Part shown: piece after piece, positions 1-10,838 of the stretch
How the letters are laid out: the number at the start of each line of letters is the position of its first letter
How positions within the stretch are numbered: the stretch's first letter is position 1
Source of the DNA: Candidatus Alistipes avicola
GTDB taxonomy: Bacteria > Bacteroidota > Bacteroidia > Bacteroidales > Rikenellaceae
NCBI GenBank assembly: GCA_019118565.1
Contig: DWYR01000025.1
Coordinates: 62,001 to 126,000, forward strand
Direction: 5' to 3'
Length of the DNA: 64,000 nucleotides
The notes under the pieces: model-generated
What the model was told of the DNA's origin: nothing
The model's input: only the letters and a program-made list of their open reading frames with translations
Database searches by the model: none
Translations under genes and position numbers: made by a program

Positions 1-1137
1 GCGAAGGTCGCACTTCCACCCCCTGAACTCCTCGTAGACCGGGGTGATCGGTGCCTCCACATCGTACGGGAAACGATCCGTACGATGTCCGTCGATCTCG
101 TAGGCCGTGGCGACCTTGATCGTATCGAAATCGTTCATCACGTCGCTCTTCATCATGATGAGCTGCGTCACGCCGTCGATCATGACGGCATATTTCAGAG
201 CCACCAGGTCGAGCCATCCGCATCGGCGCTCACGTCCCGTCACCGCACCGTACTCGTGGCCGATGTCGCGCAGGCGGGTCCCCGTCTCGTCGAACAGCTC
301 GGTCGGGAACGGGCCGCTCCCCACACGGGTACAGTAGGCCTTGAAGATGCCGAACACCTCGCCGATACGGCGCGGAGCCACGCCCAAACCGGTGCAGGCC
401 CCGGCACAAACCGTATTGGAGGAGGTGACGAACGGATAGGAGCCGAAGTCGATGTCGAGCAGCGTACCCTGGGCTCCCTCGGCCAGCACAGCTTGGCCGC
501 GATCCAGCAGACGGTTGATCTCGTATTCACTGTCGATCAGGCGGAACTCCTTGAGGAACTCCACCGCCTCGAACCACTCCTTCTCGAGGGCCGCAATGTC
601 GTAGCTGTAGTTCAGGCTGCGGAGCGTCGCCTCGTGGCGCGCTTTCACCCGTTCGTAGGTCTCACGGAAGGTGTCGGAGAGAATCTCCCCCACACGCATG
701 CCGGTACGGCTCACCTTGTCCGTATAGGTCGGGCCGATACCCTTGCCGGTCGTCCCGATCCGGGCACTTCCCTTGGCAGCCTCCTGGGCCGCGTCGAGCA
801 TCCGGTGCGTCGGCAGGATCAGGTGGGCCTTCTTCGAGATCTGGAGACGGTCCTTCAGGTTGTGACCGCTGCGCTCGAGCGCCGTCGCCTCCTCCCGGAA
901 GAGGATCGGGTCGAGCACGACACCATTGCCGATAATGTTGGTTTTCCCGCCCTGGAAGATACCCGACGGTATCGAGCGGAGAATATATTTTTCGCCGTTG
1001 AATTCCAGCGTATGGCCCGCATTGGGACCGCCTTGAAAACGTGCAACCGCCTGGTAGCGGGGTGTCAGCACATCGACGACTTTGCCTTTGCCCTCGTCCC
1101 CCCATTGCAGGCCGAGTATGACGTCCACTTTACTCAT
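1..1137 (-). CDS. purA: Adenylosuccinate synthetase (partial, C-terminus beyond left edge)
   Basis: This enzyme condenses IMP with aspartate using GTP, the first committed step to AMP, in the cytoplasm. The reading frame is open from the ATG at 1137 to base 1, giving 379 residues of the roughly 425 usual for the family; the C-terminus lies off the window. The GTP-binding loop GDEGKGK is at residues 13-19, and the conserved QGTLLDIDFGSYPFVTSS stretch of the IMP site is present. A TACCTTTG promoter element lies about 40 bases upstream, so the gene probably starts its own transcript. No lesions seen. Identification is secure. Confidence 0.97.
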   Translation of the reverse strand, partial: MSKVDVILGLQWGDEGKGKVVDVLTPRYQAVARFQGGPNAGHTLEFNGEKYILRSIPSGIFQGGKTNIIGNGVVLDPILFREEATALERSGHNLKDRLQISKKAHLILPTHRMLDAAQEAAKGSARIGTTGKGIGPTYTDKVSRTGMRVGEILSDTFRETYERVKARHEATLRSLNYSYDIAALEKEWFEAVEFLKEFRLIDSEYEINRLLDRGQAVLAEGAQGTLLDIDFGSYPFVTSSNTVCAGACTGLGVAPRRIGEVFGIFKAYCTRVGSGPFPTELFDETGTRLRDIGHEYGAVTGRERRCGWLDLVALKYAVMIDGVTQLIMMKSDVMNDFDTIKVATAYEIDGHRTDRFPYDVEAPITPVYEEFRGWKCDLR

Positions 1138-1478
1138 GATCTTAAAAAAGTTTTAACACAAAACATTTTGCATCCAAAGGTACGAATTTTTTACAAAAAA
1201 TTCCGTCCGAGGCCATCGAATTATCAACATAACAACGATAAAAATCGAGCATCGACAAAGCTTTCACACAAGTCGATGCAATCAAGCAGTCTCGAACGGA
1301 TGGCCGCATCACATAAACACCCCTTCGGAGACTCCCGAAAGGAACGGTGTCCATACCCGAAGCGATTGCAAGCAGGCTACGCAGAACAGCCATTTCACCC
1401 GAATCGGGAACGGCTGTTCAGACCATTAAAGAAAGAGGGGAAGGTGTCGACGATCGGGATGGAATCGAGCAAAGGAGG
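1138..1478. other. Intergenic region between purA and the LRR protein
   Basis: These 341 bases hold the purA promoter at 1175-1182 and a short AT-rich leader. The rest has no convincing reading frame, no strong hairpin with a T tract, and no RNA gene that I can recognise. Confidence 0.5.
1175..1182 (-). promoter_or_regulatory. Bacteroidota -7 promoter element of purA
   Basis: Read leftward this is TACCTTTG, a full match to the TAnnTTTG consensus of the Bacteroidota primary sigma factor. It sits 38 bases upstream of the purA ATG, leaving a short leader. A clear -33 TTTG partner at the usual distance was not found. Confidence 0.6.
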
Positions 1479-2204
1479 TTACCACTCCTGAACCTGTGTC
1501 CAGGAATCATACTGGAAATTTTTGATCGTCTGACCTCGCATTTTATAGATCACCGTCAAATCCGTATTGCCGGTGGTAAGAGTATTGACCTCGGCCATAT
1601 CGGTCGCACAGAAGCGCACGTCGAGAGCGACCAGCCGATTTTCGCCGCACCGGAGCTCACTGAGAGCAGCCTGGGTCCCCAGATCGAGCAACGTCAAAAG
1701 GTTGTTCCGGCAATACAGCCGGTTCAGGGAGCGAAGTCCCTTCAGATCGAGCGAAATGAGTTGATTGTCCGAGCAGTCCAACTCCTCCAGATAAACACTG
1801 CGGGTCAGATCGAGGCTGGCAATCTGGTTCCCGCTGCAATCGAGACGACGCAATGCCGTAAACTCTTCGATCCCGGTCATACTGAATATCCCAAGCGACG
1901 AGCAATCCATCTCGCGCACCCGTTGCGCTTCATAGCGGGAGATGCGGCCGTCGCCGTTCAGATCCCAATGGGCAAGGCAATAGGTTTGGAACGAAGGATC
2001 GGGAATACGGATGTAAACATACTTGTTATCCTCGTCGCGTCCATAGTCCGCCAATCCGCACGATTGACAGCAAAAAAACGCCACAAGAAGCGCAAGGCCT
2101 GTTTTTATTGCGGAGCGATTCAAGATTTCAAATAAAAATTCGGTAAAACAGAGGAACAAAAATCTTCGGAATCGCTTTTGCGAGTTCCGAAAATCTGCTG
2201 CCAT
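1479..2204 (-). CDS. Secreted leucine-rich-repeat protein with an EF-hand-like loop
   Basis: A 241-residue protein of unknown role. A hydrophobic segment (about residues 35-48) is followed by a Cys cluster (residues 45, 46, 49) that could serve as a lipidation site, so it is probably exported. Residues 81-92 (DLNGDGRISRYE) match a calcium-binding EF-hand or dockerin-like loop. Residues 115-200 carry four or five ~21-residue repeats of the form L..LDCS.NQL..LDL, typical of short Bacteroidota LRR proteins. The ATG at 2204 gives a long charged stretch before the signal segment; a TTG at 2123 would give a more normal signal peptide, so the start is uncertain. Ligand binding at the cell surface is inference. 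Confidence 0.75.
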   Translation of the reverse strand: MAADFRNSQKRFRRFLFLCFTEFLFEILNRSAIKTGLALLVAFFCCQSCGLADYGRDEDNKYVYIRIPDPSFQTYCLAHWDLNGDGRISRYEAQRVREMDCSSLGIFSMTGIEEFTALRRLDCSGNQIASLDLTRSVYLEELDCSDNQLISLDLKGLRSLNRLYCRNNLLTLLDLGTQAALSELRCGENRLVALDVRFCATDMAEVNTLTTGNTDLTVIYKMRGQTIKNFQYDSWTQVQEW

Positions 2205-2335
2205 GCGGGCCCCGCTTCCGGCCGAATGATTTTTCGGATTGAATGAAAATCCTCGTCCGAAAGCTCCTTTACCACTCGCAGGGACTTTCCTATAAAGGCA
2301 CTTCTGATCTTCTTTCGCGCAGGAAACGAGCGAAA

Positions 2336-2656
2336 CTACATCTCCTCGTCCTGTTCTTCCTCCAGGCTTTCGTCATCCTGTAGTTCGTCGGCGCCTTTAA
2401 TTTCGTCGTCGTAGTAATCCTTGTCGTCGTCCTCCTCGGCACGATCGTCGATCTTCACATCGATCTTGACCAGGTAGTTCACCTCCTCCGTTTCGAACGG
2501 AACGGCATAGAAGAAATCTCCGTTCGGTTTCTCGATACGCATCATCGAGTCGCTGAAACCATTGGAATACAATCGTTTCAACTCATCCTGGAGTTCTGAC
2601 GACAAATTGTGGAAACTTGTAACCAAGCGTTTTTTAAGTGCAGTAGGAGTTGTCAT
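2336..2656 (-). CDS. Small acidic conserved protein of unknown function
   Basis: A 106-residue protein beginning MTTPTALKKRL at the ATG at 2656; the in-frame extension to 2716 looks unlike protein. The N-terminal 75 residues form a compact mixed alpha/beta-like domain with a KPNGDFFYAVPF stretch. The last 40 residues are almost entirely Asp and Glu, ending EEEQDEEM. I recall similar short acidic-tailed proteins in Bacteroidales, but no function. It is transcribed away from ligA. An acidic tail could mediate binding to basic partners, which is only inference. Confidence 0.65.
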   Translation of the reverse strand: MTTPTALKKRLVTSFHNLSSELQDELKRLYSNGFSDSMMRIEKPNGDFFYAVPFETEEVNYLVKIDVKIDDRAEEDDDKDYYDDEIKGADELQDDESLEEEQDEEM

Positions 2657-2683
2657 ATTTCGATGTTGATTTTTTTTCACTAA

Positions 2684-5041
<2,358 letters not shown>

Positions 5042-5079
5042 TAAATTAAAACAGGAAAAACCATAAAACGATATAAGTT

Positions 5080-5970
5080 ATGATACAGCACAAACTCAGC
5101 GGCGCAGGCATCGCACTCATCACCCCGTTCACCCCGGATCGCAAGATAGACTATCCGGCTCTGGCCCGCATGATCGACTATGTCATCGAAGGCGGTGTCG
5201 ACTACATCGTAGCCCTCGGCACAACGGCCGAAACACCGACGCTCTACCTGCACGAACGCGCCGTGGTGGCCATGTTCATCTCCAACCACATCGCCGGCCG
5301 CGTGCCGCTGGTGATCGGTGTCGGCGGCAACTCCACCTCGGAGGTGCTGGACCAGCTGCGGGAGTTCGACCTGCGCAGCGCAGATGCCATCCTGAGCGTC
5401 ACACCCTACTACAACAAACCGTCACAGGAGGGCCTGTACCAACACTTCAAAACAGTATCGGAACACTCTCCGCTGCCCATTATCCTCTACAACATTCCGG
5501 GACGCACGGGCGTAAACATGACGGCACAGACCACCCTGCGGATTGCCAACGACTTCCGGAACGTAATCGGTATCAAGGAGGCTTCGGGCAATATCGAGCA
5601 GATGCAGGAGATCCTGAACCTCCGTCGGCCGGATTTCCTTGTCTTGTCGGGCGACGACGCTCTGACCCTGGAACTGATGAGCCGGGGCGGCGACGGTGTT
5701 ATATCGGTCGCAGTCAACGCCTTCCCCGAAAAGATGATGCACTGCATCAACCTGGCCAAGAGGGGCGACTTCGAAGGGGCACGCAAAGCCTATCAGTGTC
5801 TGGACGAAGCCGTTACGGCCATGTTCGCCGAAGGCAACCCGACCGGAATCAAATGCGCGCTGGCCACAATGGGACTGATCGGCGACACGATGCGTTTGCC
5901 GCTGGTTTCCGGCACCCCGCAACTGGCTGCCAAATTCCGGGAACTGATCGCCAAATACGATTTGCGGTAA
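5080..5970 (+). CDS. dapA: 4-hydroxy-tetrahydrodipicolinate synthase
   Basis: DapA condenses pyruvate with aspartate semialdehyde in the lysine and meso-diaminopimelate pathway, so it feeds peptidoglycan synthesis. At 296 residues it has the normal length. The Schiff-base lysine is Lys166 in IGIKEASGN, the catalytic Tyr is Tyr137 in YNIPGRTG, and Arg142 binds the carboxylate. The usual GTTGE motif reads GTTAE, a conservative change. It lies 38 bases after ligA and 44 before the DUF4919 gene. N-acetylneuraminate lyases share the fold, but the motifs favour DapA. Confidence 0.93.
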   Translation: MIQHKLSGAGIALITPFTPDRKIDYPALARMIDYVIEGGVDYIVALGTTAETPTLYLHERAVVAMFISNHIAGRVPLVIGVGGNSTSEVLDQLREFDLRSADAILSVTPYYNKPSQEGLYQHFKTVSEHSPLPIILYNIPGRTGVNMTAQTTLRIANDFRNVIGIKEASGNIEQMQEILNLRRPDFLVLSGDDALTLELMSRGGDGVISVAVNAFPEKMMHCINLAKRGDFEGARKAYQCLDEAVTAMFAEGNPTGIKCALATMGLIGDTMRLPLVSGTPQLAAKFRELIAKYDLR

Positions 5971-6014
5971 AAAATACGTTTCATTAAGAGATGTATCACC
6001 GGTAAAGTCTTATT

Positions 6015-6755
6015 ATGAAAAAACTATTCGTGCTGCTGTTGCTGTCACTACCACTGGTTGCTGCGGCCAAAGTACCCGATGAGGAGGATATTCTGAATCA
6101 GACGATGAATGCCGATTCGCCCTACTACTATCCCAACCTGATGTTGCGATACCAGGCCGGAGACGACACGCTGACCGAGACGGACTATTACTACCTCTAC
6201 TACGGATATGCCTATCAGGATGCCTACAAGCCCCTGGCACCGAATCCGGATCGCGATCGGGCGCTGCTGCTTGCCGGGGCAATCGACTTCGAGAACCCCA
6301 CCCAGGAGAGCCTCGAAAAACTGATCTCGGCAACCAACGATGCCCTGAAGCAGGACCCTTTCAGCCCGAAACTGCTGAACCTGCTCGCTTTTGCCTACGG
6401 AGCATTAGGCGACAAGCGCAACGAGCAAATCAACTTCAACCGGATGAACAGCATCCTGGCTACGATCGAAACATCGGGAAACGGGCTGAAAGAGAAGAGT
6501 CCCTGGCACATCCTGATGTTCGAGCACGGATTGGACGTGCTGGCGGCCCACAACCAGGCCTATGGTAAGGCACGAGTAATCAGCCGGTCGGTCGAGTATG
6601 TCCCGCTGCTCGATCCGCTCCGGACCTCCGAAGGCAAGGTGAAGGGATACTACTTCGACTACAGCCGCATTTACCGCAACAAACCGGAAGGATACGTATT
6701 CAAACGCCCCAGAACATGGCAGTTCAACAACCTGCGTCCACGGGAGTATAAATAG
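6015..6755 (+). CDS. Secreted DUF4919-type protein
   Basis: A 246-residue protein with a clear signal peptide (MKKLFVLLLLSLPLVAAA) and no lipobox, so probably periplasmic. The mature part starts with a Tyr-rich region (about 40-70, YYYLYYGYAYQ), then a helical region resembling TPR-like packing. The sequence fits the family I know as DUF4919, common in Bacteroidota and of unknown function. The next gene, a clostripain-like lipoprotein, begins 6 bases after its stop, so the two are very likely co-transcribed. Confidence 0.75.
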   Translation: MKKLFVLLLLSLPLVAAAKVPDEEDILNQTMNADSPYYYPNLMLRYQAGDDTLTETDYYYLYYGYAYQDAYKPLAPNPDRDRALLLAGAIDFENPTQESLEKLISATNDALKQDPFSPKLLNLLAFAYGALGDKRNEQINFNRMNSILATIETSGNGLKEKSPWHILMFEHGLDVLAAHNQAYGKARVISRSVEYVPLLDPLRTSEGKVKGYYFDYSRIYRNKPEGYVFKRPRTWQFNNLRPREYK

Positions 6756-6761
6756 CATTCG

Positions 6762-8015
6762 ATGAAAAAATCGTATATCCTCTTATTTTTCGTTCTGGCA
6801 TTCGGATTCATCGCCTTGTCCTGTTCCAAAGAGGAGCAGGCTCCCTGGCGCAACCCGATCCCCGCAACGGCCGACCAGACGATCATGATCTACCTGACCG
6901 GGACCGATCTGAGATCCTATTACAACGAGAACATCCAGGCGGCCATGAAGGTCATCGACCGGGATATTCTACACGACAGCCGTATCCTGGTTTTCCTCGA
7001 ACCGAAACGAGGCGAAGGCGCGGTTCTGGAACTCTTTTACAGCCCGCAGGAGGGACGGTGCGTAGCCGACACGCTGAAACGCTGGTCGCAAAACGGATTC
7101 AGCTCCATGGAGAGCGGTACCGTCTCTCAAATTCTTTCATTCATGGGGGAACAGGCTCCGGCCGAACGCTACGGATTGATTATCGGTGCCCATGGATTCG
7201 GATGGGTCCCGGAAAACGCTCCGATCAACAATGCAATGCAAAGCGGGATACAAATCGACCCCAAAATCGTCCAATTACCCAACGGACCACTTCCCACACG
7301 TTGGGTCGGAGATCCGGGCCGGCGATGCGAGACAAACGAATTGGGACGGGCAATCGGCAATTCGGGGATTCACTTCGACTACCTGATATTCGATGCCTGT
7401 TTCATGTCCTCGATCGAGGCTTTATATGACCTGCGTGCGTGTGCCGACAACATCATCGCCTCCCCGACAGAGATCATGGCACCGGGATTCCCATACGACA
7501 TGATATTGCCTTTGCTATTGACCGATCAGGGAACCCACTACGATCTGGATGAGATTTGCCAGAAATACTACGACTACTATGCTCAGGAGTACGCCGTTCC
7601 ATCAGGATGCATCGCACAGACCGTGTGCAGCGAACTCGATGCCTTGGCCGAGATTGTAAAACAAATCGAACAAAATCGAACGATGGATCCAGAGCTCTCT
7701 CTGTTACAACCTTACGAAGGATTATGGGCCCATTTCTTCTTCGATCTGAGCGATTACATCCACGCCATCTGCAATGATCAAGCCCTGCTCGACGAATTCG
7801 ACCGTCAAATGGGACGAACGTTCCCCGTTCGGAATCGGTTGCACACCCCCTGGTTTTACTCCTATTACGGAGGAAACGGGGATGAATCGGCACCGGGACC
7901 CTATCCTGCCTACATGAACCGGATTACGAGCTACTGCGGAGTCAGCACCAGCGCACCGGCCCAACGGGTAGCCGCCGAGTGGACTCAAACAGCCTGGTAT
8001 CTCACGACCCATTAA
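6762..8015 (+). CDS. Clostripain-like (family C11) cysteine peptidase lipoprotein
   Basis: A 417-residue lipoprotein: signal peptide with lipobox IALSC, lipidated at Cys21. The body shows the C11 caspase-like fold, with the catalytic His in GAHGFGW (His144) and the catalytic Cys in FDACFMSS (Cys213). Family members cleave after basic residues, usually after self-processing. It follows the DUF4919 gene by 6 bases and is closed by a strong hairpin terminator. Substrate is unknown; envelope or host-protein cleavage is inference. Confidence 0.85.
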   Translation: MKKSYILLFFVLAFGFIALSCSKEEQAPWRNPIPATADQTIMIYLTGTDLRSYYNENIQAAMKVIDRDILHDSRILVFLEPKRGEGAVLELFYSPQEGRCVADTLKRWSQNGFSSMESGTVSQILSFMGEQAPAERYGLIIGAHGFGWVPENAPINNAMQSGIQIDPKIVQLPNGPLPTRWVGDPGRRCETNELGRAIGNSGIHFDYLIFDACFMSSIEALYDLRACADNIIASPTEIMAPGFPYDMILPLLLTDQGTHYDLDEICQKYYDYYAQEYAVPSGCIAQTVCSELDALAEIVKQIEQNRTMDPELSLLQPYEGLWAHFFFDLSDYIHAICNDQALLDEFDRQMGRTFPVRNRLHTPWFYSYYGGNGDESAPGPYPAYMNRITSYCGVSTSAPAQRVAAEWTQTAWYLTTH

Positions 8016-8020
8016 ATAAA

Positions 8021-8061
8021 AAGAGAGGCGGAAATTCTCAGAAAGAATTTCCGCCTCTCTT
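8021..8061. terminator. Bidirectional intrinsic terminator
   Basis: A perfect 18-base inverted repeat (8021-8038 with 8044-8061) around a 5-base loop, with A and T tracts on the two sides. It lies between two convergent genes, the peptidase and the pseudouridine synthase, and can end both transcripts. Confidence 0.9.
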
Positions 8062-8076
8062 TTATCTCAAAGCAGT

Positions 8077-9306
8077 CTATTCGTATTGTCCCGATTTGAG
8101 TCGCTGCACCTCCTCACGGGTGAGGAAACGCCACTGTCCCCGCTTCAGATTCTTCTTCGAGAGTCCGGCATAATAGACACGGTCGAGTTTACGGACCGTA
8201 TAGCCGAGGTGTTCGAAGATACGCCGCACGATTCGATTGCGTCCGGAGTGAATTTCAATACCGACCTCTTTCTTGTCGTTTTCGGCTACGTAAGCGATCT
8301 CGTCGGCATGGATCTCGCCATCCTCCAACGTGATTCCCTCAACGATCCGATCCATATCGGCACGCGTCAGCGGTTTGTCGAGCGACACCTGATAGACCTT
8401 CTTCTTCTCGAACGAAGGATGAGTCAGTTGGCGGGTCAGATCCCCGTCGTTGGTGAAAAGCAGAAGTCCCACACTGTTTTTATCGAGACGACCGACCGGA
8501 TAGATTCGCTCGGCACAAGCACCCTTGACCAACTCCATCACCGTCTTGTCGGCGTGCGGATCATCCAGCGATGTCACATACCCTTTCGGTTTGTTCAGTA
8601 CCAGATAGACCTTCTTTTCGCCCACGATCCGGCTGTCGTTGAACTTCACCTCATCCGTTGGTGACACTTTGGTTCCCAATTCGGTAACCACCTTGCCGTT
8701 CACGGTAACCAGACCGGCCGTAATGAAGTCATCGGCCTCGCGGCGAGAGCAGATACCCGACTGGGCGATAAATCGATTCAGACGAATTTCACCGGCCGGC
8801 TGCGAAGGGTTGTATTTGGGATAATTACGCGGTTTCGACTCCGCACGGCGATCGAAAGAACGCCCGGGACGCTCGCCACCCTGCTTGCGGTCCCCATAAG
8901 AGCGATCCGTGCGGCGTGTTTCATATCTTTTTTGGTTCTCCTCTCCATACCGCTCATTTCTATCCCCTCGACGGTCATCACGGCGCGTACTTTCCCGATT
9001 CTCCGTACGGGGAAAGTCGTTCCGGCGCGAGGTAAATCCGCCCGTGCGTTTCCCTTCTCCGTGTCGTTCGTTCGAGGAGAAGTTCCGACGCGGTTTCTCA
9101 TCCTTGCGCAGGCGGTTCTCTTCCGTAAAGTGAGGGTTGAAGGAGGCGCGACGTTGCGGACGGCTGCCCGAATGATGTTCCGTATCGGCGGCATCACGCT
9201 GCGAATGCGGACGACGCTCGACGCGCTCTGCGGTCGAAGTCCGCGCCCGCTTGTCGCGTCCGAAGCGGGAAAGCACCTCCGTCGAGTCGTTTTTAAAATC
9301 TTTCAT
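8077..9306 (-). CDS. rluB: RsuA/RluB-family pseudouridine synthase with long Arg-rich N-terminal tail
   Basis: The enzyme isomerises a uridine in ribosomal RNA to pseudouridine. The protein has 409 residues. An S4 RNA-binding domain begins near residue 174, and the catalytic Asp is Asp275 in GRLDKNSVGLL. Ahead of this lies a tail of about 170 residues that is nearly all Arg, Lys, Glu, Asp, Ser and Gly, predicted disordered. Such tails occur in Bacteroidota RluB proteins, but this one is very long. A TACCTTTG promoter lies at 9397-9404. RluB versus RluE or RluF specificity cannot be settled by eye. Confidence 0.88.
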   Translation of the reverse strand: MKDFKNDSTEVLSRFGRDKRARTSTAERVERRPHSQRDAADTEHHSGSRPQRRASFNPHFTEENRLRKDEKPRRNFSSNERHGEGKRTGGFTSRRNDFPRTENRESTRRDDRRGDRNERYGEENQKRYETRRTDRSYGDRKQGGERPGRSFDRRAESKPRNYPKYNPSQPAGEIRLNRFIAQSGICSRREADDFITAGLVTVNGKVVTELGTKVSPTDEVKFNDSRIVGEKKVYLVLNKPKGYVTSLDDPHADKTVMELVKGACAERIYPVGRLDKNSVGLLLFTNDGDLTRQLTHPSFEKKKVYQVSLDKPLTRADMDRIVEGITLEDGEIHADEIAYVAENDKKEVGIEIHSGRNRIVRRIFEHLGYTVRKLDRVYYAGLSKKNLKRGQWRFLTREEVQRLKSGQYE

Positions 9307-9396
9307 ACGTATCTTTTAAAATAACAGTTTACTGCTATGCCACCAGATTTTACAAAAAACACTACCTTATATCTCTGGTTGCAGTTTCTCTCGATA

Positions 9397-9404
9397 CAAA
9401 GGTA
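9397..9404 (-). promoter_or_regulatory. -7 promoter element of the pseudouridine synthase gene
   Basis: Reads TACCTTTG on the leftward strand, about 90 bases upstream of the ATG at 9306. It gives the gene its own transcript, separate from the AT-rich unit upstream. Confidence 0.55.
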
Positions 9405-9500
9405 ATCTAAAATCCATAGATTACACTTAAAAATTCCAAAATCGTTCCCGCCTCAATAATCGCGACACAAAAAAAAGAAATACCCAAGTGACCCGCAATA

Positions 9501-9662
9501 TTAATTGATTATTCCCACAAGAGACAAGCCAGCATAAACCAATAAAATCAAAAACAAAAAAATCAAGATTATCTCCACAACATGCAACTGCTGGCACCTC
9601 TTAACAACATCTAACGGACCACATCGCCTTGCAACATCAAAATCTGAATATTCTAATTTCAT
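9501..9662 (-). CDS. 53-residue single-pass membrane protein
   Basis: A short frame opens at the ATG at 9662 and stops with TAA at 9501-9503. The N-terminal half is hydrophilic (MKLEYSDFDVARRCGPLDV) and the second half is one hydrophobic helix (about residues 29-51). It begins 12 bases after the stop of the 102-residue membrane protein, in the same AT-rich patch and on the same strand, so it looks like the third gene of one transcript. No recognised family. Its size means standard gene callers could miss it. Confidence 0.6.
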   Translation of the reverse strand: MKLEYSDFDVARRCGPLDVVKRCQQLHVVEIILIFLFLILLVYAGLSLVGIIN

Positions 9663-9674
9663 CATAGAGAATGA

Positions 9675-9983
9675 CTAATTCTTATTACAATACTCCTCGA
9701 TATAATGGATTACATATCGTGCCACCGCTTTTTCATAATGCGTAGAATACGGACTCTGTAAAATAGTTATATACGCAATACGTTTTTCCTCTATTTGTTG
9801 TGGGGTCATTGCCCTCAACTCGTTTCGTAAGAATCCATCCATTTGACGCTTATAATAAAGCTCTCTGAAGGACACAACTCCTTCATAACACCACAACGGT
9901 ATTATAACAACAAAAGCTAACGGGAATGCTATTCCTATAGCAAGCAAAACCAAATCTCCCAATCGGCCAAAATATCCTCGCAT
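9675..9983 (-). CDS. 102-residue membrane protein of unknown function
   Basis: One strong transmembrane helix (about residues 9-31) is followed by a hydrophilic, helical C-terminal region (RNELRAMTPQQIEEKR and onward). It starts 4 bases after the stop of the HARE-HTH membrane protein, so the two are surely co-transcribed. Composition is AT-rich compared with the flanking rluB and MATE genes. I do not recognise the family. Operon position suggests it works with the upstream membrane protein. Confidence 0.7.
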   Translation of the reverse strand: MRGYFGRLGDLVLLAIGIAFPLAFVVIIPLWCYEGVVSFRELYYKRQMDGFLRNELRAMTPQQIEEKRIAYITILQSPYSTHYEKAVARYVIHYIEEYCNKN

Positions 9984-9987
9984 ACCA

Positions 9988-10806
9988 CTACTTGTTATTT
10001 AAACCCTCGTATATATCATAATCATCAACCCCTATAACTTCTCCCTCCGCATTTAGATGAAATACCTGATTCTCTATAACATATCCACCAAAACTATTTT
10101 TTGCACGGTACTTATGCCGAACATAATAACCACCATTTGCTTTCTTGTTTACTGCACTCCACTCAATACCCTCATAACTATCAGGATCAAGAAGATACTC
10201 CTTCTTTAGATACCTTTTGACCTGCCAAACAGAAGCATCCCAGGCACTATTGCTAACAACCTCTCCTCTCTCACAATCTCTTGGCCCAAAGAGAAACCAC
10301 GTCAAGGCGAGCAACACGACAAATACTTTAATTTTCATCCTCATACTTCCACCACCGCCTGTTCTTAACGAACCTGACACAGGGGTCTTTGTTGTATCCG
10401 AGTTATTGTCATTCAGTAATGGATTTCGGAATCTGGAACCACAATAAGGATGAAGAATATATTTTTCATGCAACAAATCATCCGGGATAATTACACTTCT
10501 ACCACAATTAGGGCACAAGACAATGTTCCCTGCATCCTTTAGTGCTCCAGACTCCTGTTTTACCCTGTCGGGCAGAAATATTTTCTCTTTTTCCTGCTCT
10601 TTCAATGCAATAGTACCATCTGTATTTCTTATGAACAATGACGGGTATTTACGCACCCGGGCACTAATCTGCTCACTTTTTATCGCTTTTTTATCCTTTC
10701 GAACATATAACCTCTGTGAATTGATCTCCTCCGCTAATTTTTTTGTGCTCAATGGAGTTCCAGAGCTCTTAAGTACAGAAACGATCGCATCATGCAATGT
10801 CAACAT
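9988..10806 (-). CDS. HARE-HTH domain, zinc-ribbon, single-pass membrane protein
   Basis: A 272-residue protein with an unusual domain order. Residues 1-68 look like a HARE-HTH winged helix (VLKSSGTPLSTKKLAEEI), a DNA-binding module found in restriction systems and RNA polymerase delta. Residues 98-122 form a zinc-ribbon-like CPNC...HPYC pair. A transmembrane helix spans about 158-174. The C-terminal 85 residues (DPDSYEGIEWS...) resemble a module seen in other Bacteroidota membrane proteins. The N-terminal half would be cytoplasmic if the positive-inside rule holds. It leads an AT-rich unit with two small membrane proteins. Function unknown; membrane-tethered DNA binding or sensing is inference. 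Confidence 0.75.
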   Translation of the reverse strand: MLTLHDAIVSVLKSSGTPLSTKKLAEEINSQRLYVRKDKKAIKSEQISARVRKYPSLFIRNTDGTIALKEQEKEKIFLPDRVKQESGALKDAGNIVLCPNCGRSVIIPDDLLHEKYILHPYCGSRFRNPLLNDNNSDTTKTPVSGSLRTGGGGSMRMKIKVFVVLLALTWFLFGPRDCERGEVVSNSAWDASVWQVKRYLKKEYLLDPDSYEGIEWSAVNKKANGGYYVRHKYRAKNSFGGYVIENQVFHLNAEGEVIGVDDYDIYEGLNNK

Positions 10807-10838
10807 ACCAAAAAAGAATCTAACTAATCACAAGACCC

